Notes under the pieces: model-generated
The model's database searches: none
What the model was told of the DNA's origin: nothing
The model's input: the letters and a program-made list of their open reading frames with translations, nothing else
Translations under genes and position numbers: made by a program
Shown: piece by piece, positions 9,843 through 20,089 of the stretch
How the letters are laid out: every line of letters starts with the position of its first letter
Position numbering within the stretch: the stretch's first letter is position 1
DNA from: an uncultured Granulosicoccus sp.
GTDB taxonomy: Bacteria > Pseudomonadota > Gammaproteobacteria > Granulosicoccales > Granulosicoccaceae
Direction: 5' to 3'
Assembly: GCA_947499955.1 (NCBI GenBank)
Contig: CANMQI010000014.1
Span: forward strand, 1-64,000
DNA length: 64,000 nt

Positions 9843-11162
9843 ATGCCGTCGTTCTTGCATAAATTTTATCGCAACGGAGTCCTGACCAGTACGTTCTATT
9901 CGTTGCTGATTCGTTTCTCCGGCTTTGCCATTACCATTCTCACTACTGTGTTACTGACCAATTTGCTTGGCAGTGAGCAGTACGGGCGCTACGTGTATAT
10001 TTTTTCACTGGCAAATCTGGTGGTGTTGTTCGTTGTGTTCGGTATGGACACGTTATTGGTTAGACAATGTGTGATCTATGTGCTGAATCGTCAGAGCGCG
10101 TTGTTTCATGGTGTGTTGGTGACGACTTTTTGCTTTGCCCTCGGGACCTGTTCACTCATGTTGGCTGTATATTCTCTTCTGCCAAACCTGGTCGAAACGT
10201 GGTTTCCTGCTCAGTTTCGTGACGTGCTGTCCTATCTGTTTATCCTGCTTCCCGTGCTGGCCACTATTCGCTTGCTGGAGGGGCTGAATCGTGGATTGCA
10301 CGCGCCTCTACTGGCGCAGCTACCTGACCAGATCATCCGACGATTTCTGTTTTTCACGTTGACCGGTATCTTCATTCTTTTGCCCAACCATTCGGTCAGT
10401 GCATCGACGATGCTGGGTGCGCAGGCAGTCGCTGGGCTGCTTTGCGTAGGGGCTGGAGTCTATTTCAGCAGAATGCAGTGGCCTGTGTTGCGGGGTGAGC
10501 GTGAGTTCGAATGGGAGGTATCGCGATGGATGAAGTCGTCTTTCCACCTGGCGGGAACGACTATCCTACAAACAGTAGTAGCTCAATTTCCTTTGCTTTT
10601 TCTGGGCTATTTCGCACTTTCTGATTCAGTGGCTCAGTATTCCGTAGCTGAACGAACTGCGGCGTTCCTGAATCTCTTTTTCATTGCGTCCAACTTCGCC
10701 ATCGCCGGTAGAATCGCCGCGAACAACAACTCGCAGCGTGTAGATGAACAACAGGAGGTAGCGACCAAGGCTGCACGTTTTGCATTCTCTCTTGCATTGC
10801 CTTTTGCGCTGATTCTGCTGGTATTTGCCGAGCCCATATTGGCAATCTATGGGGACGAATACCGCGATAGTGCTTCAATGCTCCGCTTATTCGTGCTCGG
10901 GTACCTGATCCATATAGCGGCAGGGCCTGCAGCGTTGTTCCTACAGATGACTCACCAGGAAAAATACACGCTGCAAGTCAGTACCATTATGTTTTTGGTG
11001 AGCCTTGCGTTGTCTTTCTTGTTGACCAAGCATTTTGCACAGTTTGGAGCGGCATTGGCGTTTGTTCTCTCCTTTGTTTCTTACAAGCTGATAATTGTGA
11101 TGATCGTGCGGCAGAAGCTGCATATTGACACTTCAATAATTGGTTTCAGATGCCAGCTATAG
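9843..11162 (+). CDS. Polysaccharide flippase, Wzx-like (MOP superfamily)
   Basis: Predicted to flip undecaprenyl-linked oligosaccharide across the inner membrane. The 439 residues contain 12-14 hydrophobic segments, with the family-type N-terminus (STFYSLLIRFSGFAITILTT, then NLLGSEQYGRYVYIFS). This is the first of two flippases in the window (see 26214). It is followed at short spacing by two glycosyltransferase genes on the same strand. ATG at 9843. It could belong to a Wzx/Wzy pathway with the polymerase-like gene at 15595. Confidence 0.88.
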   Translation: MPSFLHKFYRNGVLTSTFYSLLIRFSGFAITILTTVLLTNLLGSEQYGRYVYIFSLANLVVLFVVFGMDTLLVRQCVIYVLNRQSALFHGVLVTTFCFALGTCSLMLAVYSLLPNLVETWFPAQFRDVLSYLFILLPVLATIRLLEGLNRGLHAPLLAQLPDQIIRRFLFFTLTGIFILLPNHSVSASTMLGAQAVAGLLCVGAGVYFSRMQWPVLRGEREFEWEVSRWMKSSFHLAGTTILQTVVAQFPLLFLGYFALSDSVAQYSVAERTAAFLNLFFIASNFAIAGRIAANNNSQRVDEQQEVATKAARFAFSLALPFALILLVFAEPILAIYGDEYRDSASMLRLFVLGYLIHIAAGPAALFLQMTHQEKYTLQVSTIMFLVSLALSFLLTKHFAQFGAALAFVLSFVSYKLIIVMIVRQKLHIDTSIIGFRCQL

Positions 11163-11225
11163 CATCTCTGTTCGAGCATCAAGAACAAGATGATTGTCGT
11201 GCAACATGATGAGTAACCGAGAAAA

Positions 11226-12443
11226 ATGAGTCATATTTCCAACAAGACGCTTGTGTATTTTCACTCCGAAGGTGTGCTTCCCGAATCCGGAACTCACACG
11301 ATGGTAGTTGCAAGTGCCAATCTGATAGATTTCTTCGTGTACGTTTCGAAATCATGCGCACGCTCGATTTTCTATTCGGTTGAACGGTCAGGTGAAAACG
11401 GTGTGACGTTGACTTTGCCGTCGCAGGCTGAAAATGTAGTGGTACCAATAGCGGTCGGCGGGTCGAGAAGTGTTATACGGTCGATGTTTCAGATTGTGAA
11501 TACGTTTCTCATTGATAAATCAGTCAGAAGAAATATTTCAGAATCTGATATCAGCGTCAGTGTCGGCCTTGATGGATTAGGTACCCTTGCTGGCCTTGTC
11601 CGTTTATTCGGTTCTGACAAAAGACATGCATTTATAGTCAGAGGTGATCGACAGCTAACAGTCAGGCAATCGTCCCGCGGTCTGGTGAATCGCAATCTCG
11701 CTCTATTTCGTATTGCTGTATACAAGTACATAATGATCCAGATGGTCAATCGCAACAGAGCGGATATCTGGTTCCAGGGAGAATTGCAGAAGGACCATTA
11801 TCAGACGTTGATCTCCGATAAGCGAAGTAATTCGTTGCAGTTGCTCAACGCCGTTCTCAGGGATATTCCGGAAAACAAGTCAACACCAAAGACGGTTGAT
11901 CTCGTGTTTACAGGTCGTTTCACCATAGAGAAAGGCTTGTTGGATCTGATAGAAGCAATAGGCTATTTGCGTGATGAGGGGCGCGTGGTTTCTCTGACCC
12001 TGGTTGGTAGTGGTCCGGATGAAAAGCAGATACGCGACGCAGTAAAACGACTTGCATTGAATGAACAGGTGAGCTTCGTTGGCTTCGTCGCCGACATTGA
12101 ACAGTTGAGTCGATTACTAGCCGGTGCACGATTATTCGTTTTGCCCAGTCATACGGAGGGCTTGCCACGCTCAATGCTGGAATCAATGTGGATAGGGACG
12201 CCGGTGCTGGTTACGCCGGTGGGTGGAATTCCCTACGTCATTGAAGAGACAGAAAATGGTTTCTTGGTCGAGGTGAAAAGTCCTGAGGCGTTAGCGCGGA
12301 AAATCCGACAGATATTGGATTTGAGTGGGGAGAAGATCGGCGAAGTAGCTTCCAAGGCGCATGATATTGCAGCTCAGCATACGTTCGAAGCTAGAGCTCC
12401 TGTTTTTCTGTCCATCGCGGGCAGGTCTGGTGCTGAAAAGTGA
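11226..12443 (+). CDS. Glycosyltransferase family 4 (GT-B, group 1)
   Basis: Predicted retaining sugar transferase acting on the lipid-linked repeat unit in the cytoplasm. The GT-B C-terminal half is clear: VFTGRFTIEKGLLDLIEA (about residue 228), then LVGSGPDEKQIRD and the E-x7-E region SHTEGLPRSMLESMWIGTPV. The stop overlaps the next gene's GTG start by 4 bp (GTGA), so translation is probably coupled. Sugar specificity cannot be read from sequence. Confidence 0.9.
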   Translation: MSHISNKTLVYFHSEGVLPESGTHTMVVASANLIDFFVYVSKSCARSIFYSVERSGENGVTLTLPSQAENVVVPIAVGGSRSVIRSMFQIVNTFLIDKSVRRNISESDISVSVGLDGLGTLAGLVRLFGSDKRHAFIVRGDRQLTVRQSSRGLVNRNLALFRIAVYKYIMIQMVNRNRADIWFQGELQKDHYQTLISDKRSNSLQLLNAVLRDIPENKSTPKTVDLVFTGRFTIEKGLLDLIEAIGYLRDEGRVVSLTLVGSGPDEKQIRDAVKRLALNEQVSFVGFVADIEQLSRLLAGARLFVLPSHTEGLPRSMLESMWIGTPVLVTPVGGIPYVIEETENGFLVEVKSPEALARKIRQILDLSGEKIGEVASKAHDIAAQHTFEARAPVFLSIAGRSGAEK

Positions 12444-13600
12444 AAGTTAGCGCAACTGCGGTCTGGCATAAGGACCTGAACCATATAAACAAGGTTCGAG
12501 ACAATCACGTCCGGTATTTTGCGGAAGGGGTCGAGCTGACCCTTTATGTGCCGAAGAATGCAGTCATCGGTGCACATGCTTCACAGAATATTGCACGATT
12601 GATACGCGCACCAAGCTGGTTGTCGAGCCGGCCACTATTGTATATCTATTGGTGCGTTGATGTGCTTGCAAGTAGAAGACAACGTCCAGAGATAGTCATC
12701 GGCCTGCATGGAAGTGAGCCGGTCGCCTGGATCCTGGCAAAACTGAGTCGCTCATTTCTGGTACAGGACGTTTGGGATCAACCAGGGGCGTCCGTAGAAA
12801 GAGGCTTTAAATCCTCTGTTCTACGGCTCTACGGTTTTATGACTCTGGCGTCCATGAGAGGCGCAAATATCGTACTTGCCTCTGGTGAGTTGGAGTCGCT
12901 CTTTAGTCAACAGAAAATTGCATCTGACAAGATAATAAAAGTTCCGAACGGCGTCACTTCGATTGTAGCTGATGAACAATCAGGTCGACTTGGTAGCAAG
13001 TCAGCAACTAAGCGCTGCCTGTTTTATTCAGGTGCTTTTGGAGATGGGAGAGGGGCAGGTAGCCTGCTAGAGGCTCTAGACTTACTTGGCCGAGAGGAGT
13101 ATGAAATTCATTTTCAGTGTGTGGGCCCTTTGCTGCAAGCTGACTATATCCACAAGTATGAAGAGATGGCGCTTCGCCACAAGTGCATCAGTGTGCAGTT
13201 CACCGGTAACGTTGAGTCAACCAAAGCGCTGAAACTGCTGGATGAGGCTGATGTATGTCTATGCCTTTGTGACGATATCCTGCAGTACCGCTGGACATAT
13301 CCAGTCAAGATGGGAGAATATTTTCAAGCTCGGAAGCAGATCGTCGCAACGGGGTTGCCTGGCATGCGCAGTCAAGCCGACTGGGCTGGCCGCGAGGGCC
13401 ACGTGGTGTTTATAGGTAATGAGAATTCCCCAGAAGGCGTGGCTGCTGGAATCAAGGAAGCGTTTGTGAAGCAACAGCGCAACGAGCCTTGCGACGAATT
13501 GCCTTCACACTGCACATGGCCAGTAATTATGGCTACTGTCGTCAAGCAGGTGTTGCAAAGGTTTGATCTCTCGAGCGAAAAGCGTGCAAGTCAGCGTTGA
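12440..13600 (+). CDS. Glycosyltransferase, group 1 / GT4-like
   Basis: Predicted GT-B glycosyltransferase of the same operon as the preceding gene. It has FYSGAFGDGRGAGSLLEAL at about residue 194, the position of the nucleotide-sugar site, and a TYPVKMGEYFQARKQIVAT stretch replacing the classic E-x7-E, so it is a divergent member. GTG at 12440 overlaps the upstream stop. The 3' end overlaps the convergent GT2 gene at 13591 by 10 bp. The donor and acceptor are unknown. Confidence 0.8.
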   Translation: MKVSATAVWHKDLNHINKVRDNHVRYFAEGVELTLYVPKNAVIGAHASQNIARLIRAPSWLSSRPLLYIYWCVDVLASRRQRPEIVIGLHGSEPVAWILAKLSRSFLVQDVWDQPGASVERGFKSSVLRLYGFMTLASMRGANIVLASGELESLFSQQKIASDKIIKVPNGVTSIVADEQSGRLGSKSATKRCLFYSGAFGDGRGAGSLLEALDLLGREEYEIHFQCVGPLLQADYIHKYEEMALRHKCISVQFTGNVESTKALKLLDEADVCLCLCDDILQYRWTYPVKMGEYFQARKQIVATGLPGMRSQADWAGREGHVVFIGNENSPEGVAAGIKEAFVKQQRNEPCDELPSHCTWPVIMATVVKQVLQRFDLSSEKRASQR

Positions 13601-14742
13601 TTCATTGGAGTGTAGGATGATTCAACGTTGCCAGTCAGAACTTTAACCACGCCCTTGAAGAAGCCATAGTTGCTGAGTAGAAAACTGTAGATACTTGGTG
13701 CAAGTGCAATATTGCAGCTCTTGCGACTCCCAATGAAGCCTAGTCCGTAGAAACTTGATTGAAGGCATATTATCAGCCACCAGAAGATGCCGCCGGATTG
13801 AACCAGGAGTGCAAGAGAACTCAAAGCTACTCCGATCATGAAAAAAGGAGTCAACCAACGGCCGTATTTGTGAGACAGCAAGACTAACGTCAGCAGAGGA
13901 AATTTGCGTATGCCCTGCCATCCCCAGCGTGAAAGGGTGCCGTGAAAGTTCTTGGCTGTCATCCGTACCCTTGCACGTAACTCGTCTTCGGGTGTTTCGG
14001 GGTATTCATCGGTAGCAATAGCATCGTCAACGTGAACGCACTGGAATCCACACAGCGCAACATCCAGCGGGGAGGTGAAATCTACGTCTCCAGTAGCAGG
14101 TATCGGTTTGAACAGCGATTTTCTCATGGCACAACATGCACCTGAGCCGAACAGATTCAGTCCAAGCCGGGTTTCCCACTGCCTGAGTGATTTTTCGAAA
14201 CGCCAATAGAGACCTGCCGATTTAGTGATGTCAGTTTGATTCGAGTTTCGATATTCCAGTGAGCCACTTGTGAAGCCGACCAATGGGTTCGAGAAAGGGG
14301 CGATCAGTTTCCTGATCAAGTCAGTAGAGAAATCAGTGGCAGCGTCAGTGAATATCAAAATATCCCCCGTTGCTCGGGATACGCCAAGGTTATGTGCGGC
14401 AGCACGTCCGCTTCTCTGAGTGTTTTCGATGAGTACAACCGCAGAATTCGAATCAGCTATCAAGTTTACCTGTTCTGTCGTTCCATCAGTAGATCCGTCC
14501 GAAATGACAATTATCTCTATCAGTTCTCCTGGATAGTCCGATTGATAAATGTTGCGAATACGATTAGCTATAACCCGCTCCTCATTCAATGCAGAAATCA
14601 GCACTGTTACGTTGAATTCTGGTGCAAGCAAAGGAGCCGGCGCAATTCTGGTATTGCGAGAAGCGATGAACACCAGCAGCGGATATATCAGCCATGTGTA
14701 TACCAGCAGGAACGAGCAGGTGATGAAGATAGTGGAAGTCAT
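13591..14742 (-). CDS. Membrane-associated glycosyltransferase family 2
   Basis: Predicted inverting GT-A glycosyltransferase. An N-terminal membrane helix (residues 3-27) precedes the GT2 domain: VLISALNEERVIANRIRN, then IIVISDGSTDGTTEQ, then the acidic DILIFTDAATDFS in place of a strict DxD, and a DEYPETPEDELRAR region. Two or three C-terminal membrane helices follow. This arrangement resembles processive or polymer-elongating GT2 enzymes, but they also add single residues. It is the last gene of a minus-strand set with the methyltransferase 39 bp upstream. Confidence 0.87.
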   Translation of the reverse strand: MTSTIFITCSFLLVYTWLIYPLLVFIASRNTRIAPAPLLAPEFNVTVLISALNEERVIANRIRNIYQSDYPGELIEIIVISDGSTDGTTEQVNLIADSNSAVVLIENTQRSGRAAAHNLGVSRATGDILIFTDAATDFSTDLIRKLIAPFSNPLVGFTSGSLEYRNSNQTDITKSAGLYWRFEKSLRQWETRLGLNLFGSGACCAMRKSLFKPIPATGDVDFTSPLDVALCGFQCVHVDDAIATDEYPETPEDELRARVRMTAKNFHGTLSRWGWQGIRKFPLLTLVLLSHKYGRWLTPFFMIGVALSSLALLVQSGGIFWWLIICLQSSFYGLGFIGSRKSCNIALAPSIYSFLLSNYGFFKGVVKVLTGNVESSYTPMNQR

Positions 14743-14781
14743 ATTTTATTTGCGCCTGAGTAGACAGCTTGTATGTGTTGA

Positions 14782-15480
14782 TTACAAGGGCTTTACGATG
14801 ACAGCGCGCAAATGGCTGCGAAGTGGCGGGATCAAGGCAAGCAGAGTTGCCAACCACCAGGCGCGTGGCGTAATCAGTCGAGCTATCGGCGGCAGCAGGG
14901 TGGTACTTGCATAGAGCAATTTGCATCCATCAAACAAGGCATTCAATTCTGTGGCGTTGATGGGACGTACCTGCTTGTTGTGGCTGGGATAGCGCATGTC
15001 ATACCACAGTAAGGTGCCACCAGGCTTTAGCACCCTGAGCATCTCTTTGGCCATGAGCTTCCGATCTGATTCAGCATTGATGGAACTCATGACCGTAGAC
15101 TGAGAAATTATGTCTATACACTGGTCTTCTACGGGTAATTGAAGGGCACTGCCAATCAGGAAATGGACGCCAGGGTAGCTAAGGCGAGCTTCTTGTAAAA
15201 ATTCTGGAAGAACGTCAATACCGATGATATTAGCAGGCTGAGCTCCCCATCGCAGATACTCACCCACTTGGATTCCCTTGCCACAGCCAACTTCAAGTAC
15301 AGTCGAATTGCGGAATTCAGGTATGCCTGTTGTGTTAAACAGGCGAAACAAGTCACGCTCTCGAGAGTGTCGGATGAACATTTCAGTCGGTGAGGCAAGG
15401 GTGTACTTCCGTTGTAGGTCTTGGTCCTCAGCGCGCTTGCGGTACATCTGCGTAGTGGAATATTTGTTTTCTCGGGTCAT
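14782..15480 (-). CDS. SAM-dependent methyltransferase (class I)
   Basis: Predicted to methylate a sugar or glycan end. Motif I is VLEVGCGKGIQVGEYL (about residues 60-75), motif II IIGIDVLPEFLQEAR, and the post-I region LPVEDQCIDIISQSTV. The Methyltransf_11-type fold is complete at 232 residues. It lies between a GT2 and a polymerase-like gene on the same strand, fitting O-methylation of the repeat unit or chain terminus. The substrate is unknown. Confidence 0.87.
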   Translation of the reverse strand: MTRENKYSTTQMYRKRAEDQDLQRKYTLASPTEMFIRHSRERDLFRLFNTTGIPEFRNSTVLEVGCGKGIQVGEYLRWGAQPANIIGIDVLPEFLQEARLSYPGVHFLIGSALQLPVEDQCIDIISQSTVMSSINAESDRKLMAKEMLRVLKPGGTLLWYDMRYPSHNKQVRPINATELNALFDGCKLLYASTTLLPPIARLITPRAWWLATLLALIPPLRSHLRAVIVKPL

Positions 15481-15594
15481 CGATGCATCAGCTTGTAAGG
15501 AATTTAATCCAATTTTGGTTTGTAGCCAGTTGCACTAAAGAATGAACAGGCTCACTTGTAACAGAACCCTTCCAGTTGCTTGTTGTCATTTTCA

Positions 15595-16941
15595 TCAGGC
15601 GCGCGCTCGTCGAGTACTGCGCCTATGATGCTGGTGCCATACAGTAGCTGCATTACTTTTTCGCTTGATGCTGGCTTCAGAAAGCAGAAATGCAATAACG
15701 AACCATGTCATGGATACGCCGAATGAATCTGCACCTGTGTTAACCGCAATGAGAGCGAGCATTAAGCCTAGCCCCAACCAGCCTGCATAGGGTGTGTAGA
15801 CAGAAGTTCTGTTTGGATTCGAGCGTGCGCTACTGAAGAAGGTCTTTATCAAGTAGCCGTATAGCAAGAGAAAGGGCAACAATGCAAAAGACCCTGCATA
15901 AAGCGCAATCTTGAGAAATCCTCCATGCACCCAGATGGGTTGCTCCACTCCGGTCTTGTAGTGCACCGCGCCATAGAAACGCATTACGTCCATGGATTCA
16001 GATACGCCTACACCCACAATCGGATTGTCCAGAAAAATCTGGATAGAGGCAGCCCATGTCCGACCTCTTATAGTCATGTCACGTACCGATATTTCGGTTG
16101 AACCGAACCCGACTTTGAGTTCAGACAAACGCACCAGTGCCTCTGCAATCCGTTCTGATATCAAGGGATTAAGCAAGAACATCGTGAAAATGACAGTGAG
16201 TATGGCCAGTATAAAGAGCCTTTTGCTGGCTCTTTGGCGGCGCGAGCCGAAGATGTAGAACAACCAGAGAAGTACGATTCCAGAGATAACTGCTCGAGAC
16301 AGTGAGGAGAGAATCAGTAAACTAATAGCTACGGCAAGCCATATCCACAGGGTACGCTCCTTCCTGACGAGCGTAACCAGTGAAAAGTAAAGGCTCAGCA
16401 CGAGTAACAGAAATGCAGCCCGTGCTGTAAGGTTGGCATTTTCGAAAACGGAGGGTACCAGAAGATAATCACCGGATGAGAATACCGAATCCCCATTGCG
16501 AATCGTGAAAACATCACCACTCAGCGCGACTGACAATATCCAGATGAAGAGCATGATCAAGGAAGAAATCACTACCGACCCCTTCATGACTGTCAACAGG
16601 TTATGCCGATTCGAGATCATTATGAAAAATACAGCGGGAAACCAGAGAATTTGGCCTCCTAGAGATGCAACAAAGCGGACATCTTCAGACTCAAGACTGT
16701 GGTTCAGCCAGAGCGCCAGAATAAAAAAAAGGGAATAGGCCAGGTACAGTAGCGATGCAGTGAGCATTCGCCCATTGTTTAGAAAGTGGGGCGTATGAAA
16801 TTGGGACGACAACAGACTGGCGGACATCAGAATGACAACAAGCAAGACAGGAATACCAATTCCAAAAAAGGCAAGATCCACGTAGATGAATGACAATACA
16901 AACAGCAGAATGCTGATTCCCTTCGTAAAAGAACTGTTCAT
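15595..16941 (-). CDS. O-antigen polymerase / ligase-like membrane protein (Wzy_C)
   Basis: Predicted periplasmic-face GT-C enzyme that polymerises or ligates lipid-linked glycan. The 448 residues hold about ten membrane helices. The conserved periplasmic loop reads IRGRTWAASIQIFLDNPIVG and then WVHGGFLKIALYAG, corresponding to the Wzy_C/WaaL signature with its His. The C-terminus is basic (KRKSNAATVWHQHHRRS). It starts the minus-strand set with the methyltransferase and GT2. Polymerase versus ligase cannot be decided from sequence. Confidence 0.85.
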   Translation of the reverse strand: MNSSFTKGISILLFVLSFIYVDLAFFGIGIPVLLVVILMSASLLSSQFHTPHFLNNGRMLTASLLYLAYSLFFILALWLNHSLESEDVRFVASLGGQILWFPAVFFIMISNRHNLLTVMKGSVVISSLIMLFIWILSVALSGDVFTIRNGDSVFSSGDYLLVPSVFENANLTARAAFLLLVLSLYFSLVTLVRKERTLWIWLAVAISLLILSSLSRAVISGIVLLWLFYIFGSRRQRASKRLFILAILTVIFTMFLLNPLISERIAEALVRLSELKVGFGSTEISVRDMTIRGRTWAASIQIFLDNPIVGVGVSESMDVMRFYGAVHYKTGVEQPIWVHGGFLKIALYAGSFALLPFLLLYGYLIKTFFSSARSNPNRTSVYTPYAGWLGLGLMLALIAVNTGADSFGVSMTWFVIAFLLSEASIKRKSNAATVWHQHHRRSTRRARA

Positions 16942-17215
16942 GCGGAAAGCTTAGTATTCAAGAAGTTGAGGCGAAAGCTCTGAAGTCAGTGCTGGTGTCG
17001 AATTTGTGTGACCTTCTTCGTGAAGCCATGTTTCAAATGACCTTCACCTGTACTGTCGCATTCTTTAGAGTGGGTTGTCAGTGATTGAGTCTCGCTTAAT
17101 AGGGTAGCTGGAAATTGCATGAGCGTATTCATGTGTTTTGAGACTTGGGTTTACATCTTCTAGAGTGGTGAGTTACAGTCTGTGAAAGCTTGGGTCTTGT
17201 AATGAGGGGGCGAAC

Positions 17216-19585
17216 ATGTTCTATCGAGTGATTGCAAGGTACTCGGCTTTGTTCTTTGTATTTCTGGTTCTGCCGAGTGTTACGCTGGCTGCAGTGCTGC
17301 CTAATGGCGGTACCATTTCGGAGGCTATATCGACCAGCGGCGAAGTGGATGTTCATACGTTCAGTGCCAATGCCGGAGATTCGGTACTCCTGAGGGTTGC
17401 TGATACCGAATCCACAGAATTTGTTTCTGCGCCCTTTTATCCCAGAATTGAATTGTATGACCCTTCAGGCACCTTTCTGGCAAGCGGGCAAGGATATCTG
17501 GTTGGTGCATTGAGTCGCGCTCTGGTGGTTTCTGGCACTTATGAAGTCAGAGTATTCGACAACAGTTCGGGTAATGACGACACAGGTACATACGATCTAT
17601 CTTTTGCACGCATGCCGGGGGCAAACGAAGGAGGTTCGTTGCCAAACGGCAGTATAGTGCAGGAAGTGATCGGATTAGGCGATCTGGACACCTATACATT
17701 TGACGCTGATGCGGGTGAAAGCATTTATTTGAGTGTGGCTGACACCGAAACCACAGAATTTGTCAATGCTGCATTCTATCCGAGGATCGAGCTGTACGCA
17801 CCAAACGGTTCGTTCGTCGCTTCGGCACAGGGATCTCTTGTTGGTCGGATGTATCAGGCTTTGACTGTGTCGGGCATTTATACCGTGGTTGTCATGGACA
17901 ACAGCTCGGGAGACGACGCCGTGGGCAGTTATGACCTGCGTTTTGCCAAGACACCCGGTGCCAATGAAGGCGGGACCCTGCCTAATGGGGAGTTTGTAAG
18001 CGATGAGATCGATCTCGGCGACATCGATACCTATACTTTTACCGCAAACGCAGGGGAGAGCGTATTTCTGCGAGTAGCTGATACCGAGTCCACTGAGTTC
18101 GTCAGTGCGCCGTTCTACCCACGTGTCGTGTTATTTGCTCCAAATGGTTCATTTATCGGAAGCGGACAAGGTTCTCTGGTCGGTGATTTGTATAGTGCCT
18201 TGACCGTGTCGGGAACCTATACTGTCGCGGTGTATGACGAGAGTTCGGGTGACGATGCCACGGGCAGTTATGATCTTTATTACTCCAAGGCACTGGGTGC
18301 TAACGATGGAAATGGTATTTCAGGTGGAGAAACGAAATCTGGCTTTATCGACCTTGGAGACCTGGATGCCTATGCCTTCGAACCGGATATCCTCGGCGCT
18401 AATGCCTTGTTCAGCCTGACAGATCTGGACGAAGGTGCATTATATCCACGTATGTCTCTTTTTGGGCCTAACGGCGCCTTTATCACTTCCAGTCAGGGTG
18501 CTAACACCACACAGCTCAACCGGACCCTGACAGAGTGGGGTACTTACACCCTGATTATCTATGACAATAGCTCTGGCGACGATGCCACGGGCAACTATCA
18601 GCTAATGGGAGTGGGTAATTTTACGGGTGTGCCCGGTAGTACGATCGATTATTGCAATGGGTCGCTGGTGACTGTATATACCGGACTGGGGCAAATGGCC
18701 ACGAGTAGAGCTGATGTGATTCTTGGCACTGCGGGACCGGATATCATTGATGCATTCGGCGGTGACGATATCATTTGTGCCTTGGGCGGCGCTGATACTA
18801 TCAACGCGGGAAATGGGAATGACTGGGTGGATGCCGGAACCGGCAATGATTATGTCCAGGGTGGTGGTGGAATCGATACGATATATGGCGCTCAAGGCAA
18901 TGACGAGTTGTTTGGGGGGCCCGGCGGCGATTCCATTTCTGGTGAAGAAGGAAACGACATAATCTACGGTAACTCAGGGTCTGATGACATAGATGGAGGG
19001 GATGGGGTCGACAACATTCGCGGTGGTTCGGGCAATGACATCATCGCAACGGGTGCTGGAGCTACCGTGGGGACCACGTACTTGGTAGATGCTGGTGCCG
19101 GCAATGACACTATCACTGGAGGCGTTGACGCTGACGTGATACGCGGAAGCTCTGACAAGGACACTATCAGAGGTGGTGGCGGAGATGACAACCTGTTCGG
19201 CGGTGGAGGTGAAGATACGATACATGGAGAGGGCGGTAACGATTTCATCAGGGGCAACGCCGCAAATGATCGGCTGACGGGCGGTGCGGGTCAGGACAAT
19301 ATCGACGGTTCCGGTAGTAAGGATCTGATACTCGGTGGTGCAGACGACGACATGCTGGCTGGTGCAACCGGAAATGATGAGATTCGAGGAGGGGCTGGAA
19401 ACGATACCATCAGTGGTGGTGGTGGCAATGATCGTCTCTTTGGCGACTCTGGTGAAGACGATATCAAAGGTGGTGGCAGTAATGACACCATGAGCGGTGG
19501 GTCAGGTTCACCCGATCGATGTGATGGTGAGGGTGGTATAGACACCGCGGACGCTTCTTGCGAGATTGCGGTCGATGTCCCATGA
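17216..19585 (+). CDS. Secreted PPC-like repeat protein with C-terminal RTX cassette
   Basis: Probable extracellular Ca-binding matrix protein. A Sec signal occupies residues 1-22 (YSALFFVFLVLPSVTLA). Residues ~27-470 form four tandem units of ~110 residues, each with GxxDxYTFxAxAGESxxLxVAD, an RxxLxxPNGSF block and a YxVxVxDNSSGDDAxGxYxL end, matching pre-peptidase C-terminal (PPC)-like beta-sandwiches. Residues 480-789 are the cysteine-bounded RTX cassette (CNG at 480) ending in CE plus a short tail finishing in P. ATG at 17216 follows a strong GAGGGGG ribosome-binding site. No catalytic domain is seen. It heads a run of three RTX genes on the same strand. Confidence 0.87.
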   Translation: MFYRVIARYSALFFVFLVLPSVTLAAVLPNGGTISEAISTSGEVDVHTFSANAGDSVLLRVADTESTEFVSAPFYPRIELYDPSGTFLASGQGYLVGALSRALVVSGTYEVRVFDNSSGNDDTGTYDLSFARMPGANEGGSLPNGSIVQEVIGLGDLDTYTFDADAGESIYLSVADTETTEFVNAAFYPRIELYAPNGSFVASAQGSLVGRMYQALTVSGIYTVVVMDNSSGDDAVGSYDLRFAKTPGANEGGTLPNGEFVSDEIDLGDIDTYTFTANAGESVFLRVADTESTEFVSAPFYPRVVLFAPNGSFIGSGQGSLVGDLYSALTVSGTYTVAVYDESSGDDATGSYDLYYSKALGANDGNGISGGETKSGFIDLGDLDAYAFEPDILGANALFSLTDLDEGALYPRMSLFGPNGAFITSSQGANTTQLNRTLTEWGTYTLIIYDNSSGDDATGNYQLMGVGNFTGVPGSTIDYCNGSLVTVYTGLGQMATSRADVILGTAGPDIIDAFGGDDIICALGGADTINAGNGNDWVDAGTGNDYVQGGGGIDTIYGAQGNDELFGGPGGDSISGEEGNDIIYGNSGSDDIDGGDGVDNIRGGSGNDIIATGAGATVGTTYLVDAGAGNDTITGGVDADVIRGSSDKDTIRGGGGDDNLFGGGGEDTIHGEGGNDFIRGNAANDRLTGGAGQDNIDGSGSKDLILGGADDDMLAGATGNDEIRGGAGNDTISGGGGNDRLFGDSGEDDIKGGGSNDTMSGGSGSPDRCDGEGGIDTADASCEIAVDVP

Positions 19586-20089
19586 GGGAAATCATCAGAC
19601 TAGATTCTCGACCCGCTAGGGTCCACGCCTAGTTGCGAACATTCATTAGCTTATGTTGCTGGTTCGTGTGGCGGACCTGCGTTGTGTGCCTTTGTCACAC
19701 TTTGCTGTCTGAAGCGGGATAGGTTGCAAAGGTGAAATAGTTGAAGAAACATGGCATATCGTTGATTTTCATCGAGTTTATCGACCCGATGTCGTCATCA
19801 ATCCAGCTTGCGCCGCTACATGGGAACCTCTATGATCTTCGGGTTTCAGCGCTCGGATTGGTACACAACTCGTGTGAACTGCCATAACAGTATCTCTGCA
19901 ATGTGATGGCAGTCTGGTCTGCGACAGTAACACTCAGGCAATTGATGGTTTGTCAACAATTCTAAGATAGAATGAACGGTTATCAGGCTGTAGGCGACTA
20001 TCTCGGTTGGCCGTCTGACCCGGATGCAGCAATCAATTACAACTCGCAGCCAACCGGGTGGCTACTTAATCTTCAACAAATACGCTCAA
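19586..20089. other. Intergenic region before the GH16-RTX gene
   Basis: About 500 bp without a recognised gene. A TTGATG (19942-19947) and a TAGAAT (19968-19973) are present, but their 20-bp spacing is too long for a confident promoter. No convincing Shine-Dalgarno precedes any of the candidate starts of the next gene. Confidence 0.4.
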